A DNA stretch of 11,927 bases from an uncultured Collinsella sp. (GTDB lineage: Bacteria; Actinomycetota; Coriobacteriia; Coriobacteriales; Coriobacteriaceae), in assembly GCA_900752345.1 (NCBI GenBank), contig CAADVA010000261.1, positions 1-11,927 on the forward strand. The letters run 5' to 3'. Under the pieces are notes generated by a model that searched no databases, had not been told where the DNA came from, and worked only from the letters and a program-made list of their open reading frames with translations. Each line of letters starts with the position of its first letter. Position 1 is the stretch's first letter. Shown here piece after piece: positions 6,394 to 11,927 of this stretch. Both the position numbers and the translations under genes were made by a program.

Positions 6394-8393
6394 TATGCGA
6401 ACTGACTCAGATAGAGGTCGGCGTAGGCACCCTCGGCAGCCAGCAGCTCCTTATGCGTACCCTGCTCGATAATGTTGCCGTGATCCATGACCAAGATCAG
6501 GTCGGCATCTACGATCGTCGACAGACGGTGCGCGATCACAAAGCTCGTACGCCCACGCATGAGCGCGTCCATGGCGCGGCCGATGGCGAGCTCGGTGCGC
6601 GTGTCCACACTCGACGTCGCCTCGTCCAGGATGAGAATCGCCGGGTTGTTGAGCAGCACGCGCGCAATGGTCAGCAGCTGGCGCTGACCCTGGCTAATGC
6701 TCTCGGCATCGTTGGCCACGCGCGTGTCATAGCCCTGCGGCATGGTGCGCACAAAGAAGTCGACCTGCGCGGCGCGTGCGGCCGCCACGATCTCCTCGCG
6801 CGTCGCCTCGGGGCAGCCATAGGCGATATTCTCGGCAATCGTTCCGTCGAACAGCCAGGCATCCTGCAACACCATGCCAAACTGCTGGCGCAACTCGCCA
6901 CGATCCATGCGGCTCGTGTCCACGCCGTCGAGCGTAATGCGCCCGCCGTCAATCTCGTAGAAGCGCATGAGCAGGTTGATGAGCGTGGTTTTGCCCGCGC
7001 CCGTGGTTCCCACCACGGCGATCTTCTGGCCCGGCTCGGCGGTAAACGACACGTCGCGCATGAGCGGCTTGTCGGGCGCGTAGCCAAAGCGTACATGCTC
7101 AAAAGCGACACGGCCCTCAACGCGACCCGGCAGCCTGGCGGCCTCGCCCGGCTGCGGATCCGCCTCCATCTCGGGTTCATCGAGCAGGTCGAACACGCGC
7201 TCCGCACTCGCCAGCGCGCTCTGCAGCGAGTTGAAGGTAAACGACAGCTGCGTCATGGGCTCAGATGCCTCGTAGATAAACTGGAAGAACGCCTGGAACA
7301 CGCCGACGGTCATGTGGCCGGCAACCAGCATACTGCAGCCCACAATCGCAATCACGATCTGTGCCAGGCGGCCGATAAAGCGCACCGCGGGGCCGACGGC
7401 GTTAATCATGAAGTCGGCCTTGGCACTCACGCGTGCCAGCTCGCCCGAGGCCTGGTGTACCTCGGCAGAACTTTGGCGCTCGCGGTTAAACGCGCGAATC
7501 ACCAGACGGCCCGAGTAGCCTTCCTCAACCGCGCTCGTAATCCTTGACACCCACTCCTGGCGCTCACCGGTTACGTCATGCGTGCGGCGCGAGACCACCT
7601 TGGTCACCAACAGCGACAACGCCGTAAAGAACAAAAAGACGAGCGTGAGCGGCACGCTAAACACGAACATCACGCTCACAGCGCCCACCACGGTACCGAT
7701 CGACACCAGAAGCTGCAGCAAGCCGCGCTGCATGCTCTCGGACATCTTGTCCAAGTCGTTGGTCGCACGGCTGACGACCTCACCGGGACGATGCGCGTCA
7801 AAGAAGGCAAGCGGCAGACGGTTGAGCTTTTGTGCGATGCGGTTGCGTAGGAGCAGGTTGAGGCGTTCGGCCACGCTCGACATCAAAAAGCTCTGGAGTG
7901 CGTAGAACGAGGCAGCGGCCGTCCAGATCATAAAGTAGATGAAGATGGTCCTGCCGCAGTTCTCCCAGGTGATGTTGAAGGTGGTGTCGTTGGCAAACGC
8001 CACCTGAATGTGGCCCCACAGCTCATCGATCACGCGGGCGCTGTATGCCGGCGCGGCGGTGTTAAAGATGGCATAGAACACAATGCTCGCGAACACGATA
8101 TAGAAGCGCCAGTGGTCGCCGCCAGCCTCGCTCCACAGGCGGCGCACCGTCGCCCAGGTGTCGCGGGGTGTCTCGTCCTCATCCTCGTCGTCAACGTCGC
8201 GCATGCGCTCCGCCTCGGCGCGGGCGCGCTCGTCCTCGGCGCGCTCATTTTCCTCATAGAGTGCCTGGCGACGAGCCTCGCGCTCCGCCGCCTTGGCGGC
8301 TTCGTCCAGGTCGGGCGTGGCGCCCGTCTCCTCAACTGTCTCTGCATCCGCGGCGCCATCGGCGATGCCCTGCTTCTTGAGCTCCTCGGTCAT
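6393..8393 (-). CDS. ABC exporter half-transporter, subunit 2 (consensus ATP-site residues)
   Basis: The protein has 666 residues. Residues 1-78 are a strongly charged cytosolic extension rich in Glu, Asp, Arg and Ala, likely a helix ending in an acidic run. A six-helix exporter transmembrane domain spans about 95-395. The nucleotide-binding domain has Walker A GTTGAGKTT (462-470), Q-loop Q510, Walker B ILILDE (586-591) with catalytic E591, and H-loop H622. Its signature is SQGQ (567-570), not SGGQ, as in TM288-type subunits. The ATG at 8393 is 1 base after the stop of the upstream subunit and 8 bases after GGAGG; the alternative GTG at 8402 abuts that ribosome site. It almost certainly pairs with the upstream subunit as a heterodimeric drug, lipid or peptide exporter; the substrate is unknown. 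Confidence 0.94.
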   Translation of the reverse strand: MTEELKKQGIADGAADAETVEETGATPDLDEAAKAAEREARRQALYEENERAEDERARAEAERMRDVDDEDEDETPRDTWATVRRLWSEAGGDHWRFYIVFASIVFYAIFNTAAPAYSARVIDELWGHIQVAFANDTTFNITWENCGRTIFIYFMIWTAAASFYALQSFLMSSVAERLNLLLRNRIAQKLNRLPLAFFDAHRPGEVVSRATNDLDKMSESMQRGLLQLLVSIGTVVGAVSVMFVFSVPLTLVFLFFTALSLLVTKVVSRRTHDVTGERQEWVSRITSAVEEGYSGRLVIRAFNRERQSSAEVHQASGELARVSAKADFMINAVGPAVRFIGRLAQIVIAIVGCSMLVAGHMTVGVFQAFFQFIYEASEPMTQLSFTFNSLQSALASAERVFDLLDEPEMEADPQPGEAARLPGRVEGRVAFEHVRFGYAPDKPLMRDVSFTAEPGQKIAVVGTTGAGKTTLINLLMRFYEIDGGRITLDGVDTSRMDRGELRQQFGMVLQDAWLFDGTIAENIAYGCPEATREEIVAAARAAQVDFFVRTMPQGYDTRVANDAESISQGQRQLLTIARVLLNNPAILILDEATSSVDTRTELAIGRAMDALMRGRTSFVIAHRLSTIVDADLILVMDHGNIIEQGTHKELLAAEGAYADLYLSQFA

Positions 8394-8394
8394 G

Positions 8395-10131
8395 CTACTC
8401 ACCTCCCTTCATCTGCGATTCCGCGATAGCACGGTACACCTCGCAGGTTTCCATGAGCTCGTCGTGCGTGCCTAGGCCCACGACCTCGCCATCCCTGAGC
8501 ACCACGATCTGGTCGGCATGCAGAATGGTCGAGATACGCTGCGCGATGATGAGCACCGCAGCGTCACGCGTCTCGTCTTGCAACGCATGGCGCAGGGCGG
8601 CATCGGTCTTAAAGTCCAGGGCCGAGAAACTGTCATCGAAGATATATAGATCGGCATGCTTCATGAGCGCACGGGCGATGGCCAGACGCTGGAGCTGGCC
8701 GCCCGAAAAGTTCGTGCCGCCCTGCGCCACCGGGGTATCGAGCCCCTGCGGCTGATCGAGCACAAAGGTGCTCTGGGCAACCCGGAGCGCATGAAGCATG
8801 TCGGCCTCAGTCGCGTCTTCGTTGCCAAAGCGCAGATTGCTTGCTACGGTGCCCGAGAACAGCCACGCCTTTTGCGGCACATAGGCAATGCGCCCGCGAA
8901 TCTCGTCTTGCGAAAGGTCGTGCAGATCAACGCCGTCCAGGCGAATGGCGCCCTTGGTGGCATCGTGGAAGCGCAGCAGGAGCTTGGCCACCGTCGATTT
9001 GCCCGAGCCCGTCGAGCCGACGATCGCGGTCGTCTGACCGCGGCGACAGGTAAAGCTCAGATTGCACAGCGTGTCCTCGTCGGCGTCGTCAAAACGAAAC
9101 GACATATGATCGAACACGGCGACCGCGTCGGCTCCGTCTGCGGACTCAGGCGCCCCGTCGCCCAGCGTAGCCTTGCCGTCCACGATGCTCGGCTCGATTT
9201 CGAGCACCTGCTGCGCACGGTTGAGGCACGCCGCGGCGCGCGGAAGCGTCAGAATCACCATCTGCGCCATCATCACAAAGAAAAGAATCAGGATCGCGTA
9301 TTCCAACACGGCCGAAATGCTGCCGATTTGCATGGCGTGGACGCCCACGCGGTTGCCGCCCACCCACAGCACCGCCACCTCGGCGATGTTCATCAAAAAG
9401 AAGCTGGAGCTGTCGAGGCCCACAAACAGGTGGTTGACCTTGATGGCGTTGGCCGCGTAATCGCTAAACACCTCGTCCAGGCGCTGCTCCTCGTGGCGCT
9501 CCTTGTTAAATGCGCGGATGACGCGCACGCCCACGATGTTCTCGCGCAGCACCACGTTCATGCGGTCGATAAAGCTCTGCAGGCGCATAAAAATCGGCGC
9601 GGCGTTAGCCACCGTAAAGACCGCCGCCACCAGCACGATCGCAACCACCACGCCCAGCAGCGTGCCCATGGCGGGATCGATGAACCAAGCAAAAATGATG
9701 CCTGCCACGGCCAAGAATGGCACCGGCAACACCAGCTGAATCGTCTGAAGGACAGCTTGCTGAATCACGTTGATGTCGTTGAGCGAGCGTGTGATCATCG
9801 AACCCGTGCCAAAGCGCTCAAAGTCGCTGGCGGACAGCTCGAGCGACTTGTCGTACACAGCATTGCGGATATCGCAGGCCACGTTGGCGGCCAGGCGCGC
9901 CGAAAGATAGCAGCCCAGCACCGTGCCGCCGCTGGCCATGCCGGTCGCGATAAGCATGTACAGGCCGTTACGTAAAATATAGTCGACATCGCCCGTGGTA
10001 ATACCGGTGTTGACCATGTTCGCCAGCATCGTGGGAACCAACAGCGTACCGACGTTATCTATCAGCACCGCAAACAGCGTCACCGCAATCAGACCGCGGT
10101 ACGGCCTCATAAACCTCATTAAGAGTCGCAT
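8395..10131 (-). CDS. ABC exporter half-transporter, subunit 1 (degenerate ATP-site residues)
   Basis: The protein has 578 residues. The exporter transmembrane domain spans about 12-300 and includes the coupling stretch GVRVIRAFNKE (201-211). The ATPase domain has Walker A GSTGSGKST (372-380), Q-loop Q420, an intact signature SGGQ (476-479), Walker B YIFDD (496-500) with Asp where the catalytic Glu should be, and Q531 where the H-loop His should be. This loss of catalytic residues, matched by the altered signature in its partner, is the established pattern of heterodimeric exporters such as TM287/288 and BmrCD, with one dead and one active ATP site. The ATG at 10131 follows GAGGGGG by 4 bases. 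The first 13 bases of the gene lie inside the end of the MarR gene, suggesting translational coupling. Confidence 0.94.
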   Translation of the reverse strand: MRLLMRFMRPYRGLIAVTLFAVLIDNVGTLLVPTMLANMVNTGITTGDVDYILRNGLYMLIATGMASGGTVLGCYLSARLAANVACDIRNAVYDKSLELSASDFERFGTGSMITRSLNDINVIQQAVLQTIQLVLPVPFLAVAGIIFAWFIDPAMGTLLGVVVAIVLVAAVFTVANAAPIFMRLQSFIDRMNVVLRENIVGVRVIRAFNKERHEEQRLDEVFSDYAANAIKVNHLFVGLDSSSFFLMNIAEVAVLWVGGNRVGVHAMQIGSISAVLEYAILILFFVMMAQMVILTLPRAAACLNRAQQVLEIEPSIVDGKATLGDGAPESADGADAVAVFDHMSFRFDDADEDTLCNLSFTCRRGQTTAIVGSTGSGKSTVAKLLLRFHDATKGAIRLDGVDLHDLSQDEIRGRIAYVPQKAWLFSGTVASNLRFGNEDATEADMLHALRVAQSTFVLDQPQGLDTPVAQGGTNFSGGQLQRLAIARALMKHADLYIFDDSFSALDFKTDAALRHALQDETRDAAVLIIAQRISTILHADQIVVLRDGEVVGLGTHDELMETCEVYRAIAESQMKGGE

Positions 10132-10631
10132 GTGTCCCCCTCGCCCTTATCGTCAGCCTCGTTCTCGGCGGCCACTTGCCGTTTAAATGCCTCGCACTCT
10201 TCGTTCAGAACATGGGAGAATTTACCGACCAGGCGCATGATCTCGCGCTGTTCCCACGGCTCGAGCGCTTCGAATGCCTGTTGCTCGGCTTTTTGCGCCG
10301 GTAACGCGTAGCGCTTGGCAAACCGCACGCCTTCTTCGGTCAATCGCACAACCTTGTTCTTACGACTGCCCTCGGCAAACTCCAACGTCGCAAGCCCTCG
10401 CGCCCTAAGCGTCTTGATCGCCGAATTGATGGTCTGTTTGCTGTAGAACCATTCACTCGTCAGCCGACTCACGGCAACGCTTCCGCCCGCTGCACTCGTG
10501 TCGACGAGCATCCAGTAGGCGCAGTCCGAAAGACCGCAGGTACGCGCGAACTCCGAATAGATACGGTCAAGCCCGTTAAGCATCCGGTCGAAATCGACCA
10601 GGCTAACTGCACTATTCATCTCTCCCACCAT
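10119..10631 (-). CDS. MarR-family winged helix-turn-helix regulator of the exporter operon
   Basis: The protein has 170 residues from ATG 10631, or 166 from ATG 10619. Numbered from the second start, the winged helix runs from about residue 28 to 95. The recognition helix is YSKQTINSAIKTLRARGL (59-76) and the wing EFAEGSRKNKVVRLTEEG (80-97), both typical of MarR proteins. A C-terminal dimerisation helix and an acidic tail follow. The start is uncertain: GGGAG lies only 2 bases before ATG 10619, and only a weak GGA precedes ATG 10631. Being first in an operator-containing operon with an efflux pump, it most likely represses itself and the two exporter genes, released by a compound the pump exports. 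That role is inferred from context; no ligand can be named. Confidence 0.9.
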   Translation of the reverse strand: MVGEMNSAVSLVDFDRMLNGLDRIYSEFARTCGLSDCAYWMLVDTSAAGGSVAVSRLTSEWFYSKQTINSAIKTLRARGLATLEFAEGSRKNKVVRLTEEGVRFAKRYALPAQKAEQQAFEALEPWEQREIMRLVGKFSHVLNEECEAFKRQVAAENEADDKGEGDTCDS

Positions 10632-10632
10632 T

Positions 10633-10694
10633 CGATAGTCCGAGTTTTGACCAATTTATATCTCTACATTAGTCCGAGTTTTGACTATCGTCAA
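10633..10694 (-). promoter_or_regulatory. Promoter with duplicated MarR-type operator
   Basis: TAGTCCGAGTTTTGAC occurs exactly twice, at 10636-10651 and 10670-10685, 34 bases apart. CGATAGTC (10633-10640) and GACTATCG (10683-10690) close the pair as outer inverted repeats. On the minus strand TTGACG (10694 to 10689) is a five-of-six -35 box, and 17 bases on lies TAATGT (10671 to 10666), a weak -10. One repeat fills the spacer between them and the other lies across the likely RNA start and the leader. That placement suits repression by the downstream MarR protein. Confidence 0.65.
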
Positions 10695-10735
10695 TACGCT
10701 CGTTGTTTATGGTCGGCTCTACATAAGCATATCGA

Positions 10736-10772
10736 CAAAAAAGACCGCCGGCGCGGGGGCGGCGCCGGCGGT
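10736..10772 (-). terminator. Rho-independent terminator of the 96-residue protein gene
   Basis: ACCGCCGGCGC (10744-10754) pairs perfectly with GCGCCGGCGGT (10762-10772) over a 7-base loop. On the minus strand the stem runs straight into TCTTTTTTG, a good U-tract. It begins 26 bases after the stop of the small gene and insulates the MarR promoter. Confidence 0.93.
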
Positions 10773-10798
10773 TGCGAGAGAATATCAGTTGTTGGCCG

Positions 10799-11089
10799 TT
10801 AGGCAGCAACGGCCTCGTAGACCGTGGCGCCCGAGAAGCTATCGTGCAGGCTCTTGCCGCAGATCCACGGCAGCTCGACGACCTCGCAGACCGTGTTGAC
10901 CAGCTCGGAGCAGTCAGTAAAGTGGCCCTTATCGTTGAGGGCCTCGCAATCCTGAACACGCCAATAGCCATCGGTGTGCGTGATGTAGTACTCGTGATCA
11001 TTGATCGACACGAAAGCGCGCGTCTTGGAACGCAGCAGCTTCAGAAATCCTTCGAAGTCGGTCTCGACGACATCTCCAGCCTGGAACAT
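10799..11089 (-). CDS. Small protein of unknown function (96 residues)
   Basis: I do not recognise a family. The protein starts MFQAGDVVETDFEGFLKLL and is mildly acidic, with no signal peptide and no membrane segment, so it is probably cytosolic. It has four cysteines (C48, C60, C68, C77) and three histidines (H32, H38, H56 region), but no compact CxxC pair, so metal binding is only a possibility. Residues 21-47 (RAFVSINDHEYYITHTDGYWRV) look like beta strands with several aromatic residues. Expression signals are strong: AGGAGG lies 7 bases before the ATG, the start agrees with it, and a clean terminator follows. It stands alone between the MarR operon promoter and the divergent nitroreductase. 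It is real by signals and composition; function is unassigned. Confidence 0.8.
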   Translation of the reverse strand: MFQAGDVVETDFEGFLKLLRSKTRAFVSINDHEYYITHTDGYWRVQDCEALNDKGHFTDCSELVNTVCEVVELPWICGKSLHDSFSGATVYEAVAA

Positions 11090-11380
11090 GATGTTACCTC
11101 CTGGCCCGGCGCCACCATGGCGCGTTGATAAACGTTGGTGCTCCTTTAGTAAAACCTTTATCAGAGCTTATGCGCGCATCATTTAGGCAAGTGGTAAAAA
11201 ACCGCAGGGTAGACGGGATAAAACGTTTAACCATCCCACCGGTTTGTCACATTCTGGCTGAAGTTTTATGCAAACCAACTTTTCCACTTGGTAGCTTGCG
11301 TTGTTTGGGGCCGACTACGCGATTACGGTTTTGGTTCGGCGGGTAAGAACGAGGCATCGAAACCAACGTCAGGAGGACCC
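11090..11380. other. Divergent intergenic region, no gene seen
   Basis: This 291-base gap holds the start signals of the 96-residue gene (minus) and the nitroreductase gene (plus). It is more AT-rich than its surroundings. GCGCC-ACC-ATGGCGC around 11110-11123 can form a small hairpin just upstream of the AGGAGG of the small gene. TGATAAA (11126-11132) and TTTATCA (11157-11163) are a 7-bp inverted repeat. I could not place a convincing -35/-10 pair on either strand. Confidence 0.5.
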
Positions 11381-11908
11381 ATGGAGACCATCGAAGCACT
11401 CATCCACCGCCGCAGCTGCCGCAAATACAGCGATCGCCCTGTCGAGGCCGAGAAGCTCGCACGCATTATCGAAGCCGGCCAGTACGCGCCGAGCGGCATG
11501 GGACGCCAGCCGGTCACGTTCGTCGCCGTCACCGACCCCGCAACCGTCGAGCGCCTCTCGCAGCTCAACGCCCAAGTTATGGGCAGAGAGGGAGATCCCT
11601 TCTACGGCGCCAAGACCGTTGTGGTGGCGCTGGTCGACCGCAGCGTGCCCACGCACCTGGAAGACGGCTCGCTCGCCATGGGCAACCTGCTCAACGCAGC
11701 CTATGCGCTGGGCGTCGATTCGTGTTGGATCCACCGCGCGCACGAGGTCTTTGACTCACCCGAGGGACTGGAACTGCTGACCAAGTGGGGTCTGCCCGCC
11801 GACGGAAGCCTGCGCGGTGTGGGCAACTGCATTCTGGGCTATGCCGAGGGCATGCTTCCCGAAGCAAAGCCGCGCCGCGACAACGTGGTGTATGTTCCGC
11901 CGTTCTAA
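11381..11908 (+). CDS. Nitroreductase-family flavoprotein
   Basis: The protein has 175 residues, the length of small FMN-dependent nitroreductase-fold enzymes. The N-terminal FMN contact region RRSCRKY (10-16) is followed by YAPSGMGRQP (35-44), both typical of the family. The central helix EDGSLAMGNLLNAAYALGVDSCWI (94-117) and the late segment GVGNCILGYAEG (146-157) also fit. Such enzymes reduce nitroaromatics, quinones or flavins with NAD(P)H; the true substrate cannot be told. ATG 11381 is chosen for AGGAGG at 11371-11376, 4 bases before it; an in-frame ATG at 11288 lacks such a site. The stop codon TAA (11906-11908) sits in the loop of a terminator-like hairpin. Confidence 0.92.
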   Translation: METIEALIHRRSCRKYSDRPVEAEKLARIIEAGQYAPSGMGRQPVTFVAVTDPATVERLSQLNAQVMGREGDPFYGAKTVVVALVDRSVPTHLEDGSLAMGNLLNAAYALGVDSCWIHRAHEVFDSPEGLELLTKWGLPADGSLRGVGNCILGYAEGMLPEAKPRRDNVVYVPPF

Positions 11909-11921
11909 CGAACGGCGGAAC
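11894..11921 (+). terminator. Terminator-like hairpin enclosing the nitroreductase stop codon
   Basis: GTTCCGCCGTTC (11894-11905) pairs perfectly with GAACGGCGGAAC (11910-11921) over loop TAAC. The left arm encodes the last four residues and the stop codon occupies the loop. The window ends 6 bases later, before any T-run could be seen, so termination is likely but not proven. Confidence 0.65.
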
Positions 11922-11927
11922 CGTTGA

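Noticed and set aside
8656..9975. A 439-codon plus-strand open frame opposite exporter subunit 1, and a 364-codon one opposite subunit 2 (6453-7547)
   Set aside because: Both are codon-phase shadows of well-supported ABC genes, with His/Arg/Ala-rich translations and no family features.
10633..10690. CRISPR-like repeat pair
   Set aside because: Only two 16-base units inside a promoter, no array and no cas genes; an operator explains them better.
11126..11163. TGATAAA/TTTATCA inverted repeat as an operator for the 96-residue gene
   Set aside because: The arms are only 7 bases, AT-rich and widely separated, so chance is a sufficient explanation.

Overview
The window is high-GC bacterial DNA with short intergenic gaps, many GC-rich hairpin terminators and purine-rich Shine-Dalgarno sites. 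Gene content and protein style fit a high-GC Gram-positive gut actinobacterium, most likely a Coriobacteriia member such as Collinsella. That placement is an inference from overall character; no marker gene here proves it. No phage, transposase, CRISPR array or toxin-antitoxin system is visible. The region reads as core and regulatory chromosome with a few unusual details.

Layout, left to right. (1) Bases 2-1570, minus strand: one uninterrupted reading frame that joins a complete TadA-type tRNA adenosine deaminase to a glycerate kinase and runs off the left edge. (2) Bases 1622-1711, plus: tRNA-Ser(UGA), divergent from the fusion gene. (3) A TetR-family regulator (minus) converges on the tRNA with only 2 bases between them, and is divergent from lemA (plus), which ends in a strong terminator. 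(4) Bases 3102-3346: about 245 bases of stacked inverted repeats between the convergent genes lemA and ilvE, including a nested hairpin about 124 bases long. (5) ilvE and a DedA-family membrane protein gene, both minus but separated by a terminator and a leader region. (6) cysE (plus), divergent from dedA. (7) A bidirectional terminator and a perfect 31-base palindrome where cysE and the next operon converge. (8) A minus-strand operon of MarR regulator and two ABC-exporter half-transporters, with overlapping or nearly abutting genes. A duplicated 16-base motif in front of it is a likely MarR operator. (9) A 96-residue protein of unknown function with its own ribosome site and terminator. (10) A nitroreductase-family gene (plus) at the right edge.

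How the parts work together. The best supported functional unit is the MarR-ABC-ABC operon. The regulator probably controls itself and the pump through the repeats in its promoter. The two half-transporters carry complementary defects in ATP-site residues (Asp and Gln in the first subunit, SQGQ in the second), the hallmark of asymmetric heterodimeric exporters of the TM287/288 and BmrCD type. ilvE (branched-chain amino acid transamination) and cysE (first step of cysteine synthesis) are single amino-acid genes under separate control. The observations most worth a second look are the TadA-glycerate kinase fusion, the nested hairpin after ilvE, the MarR operator repeats, the palindrome at the exporter stop codon and the unidentified 96-residue protein.
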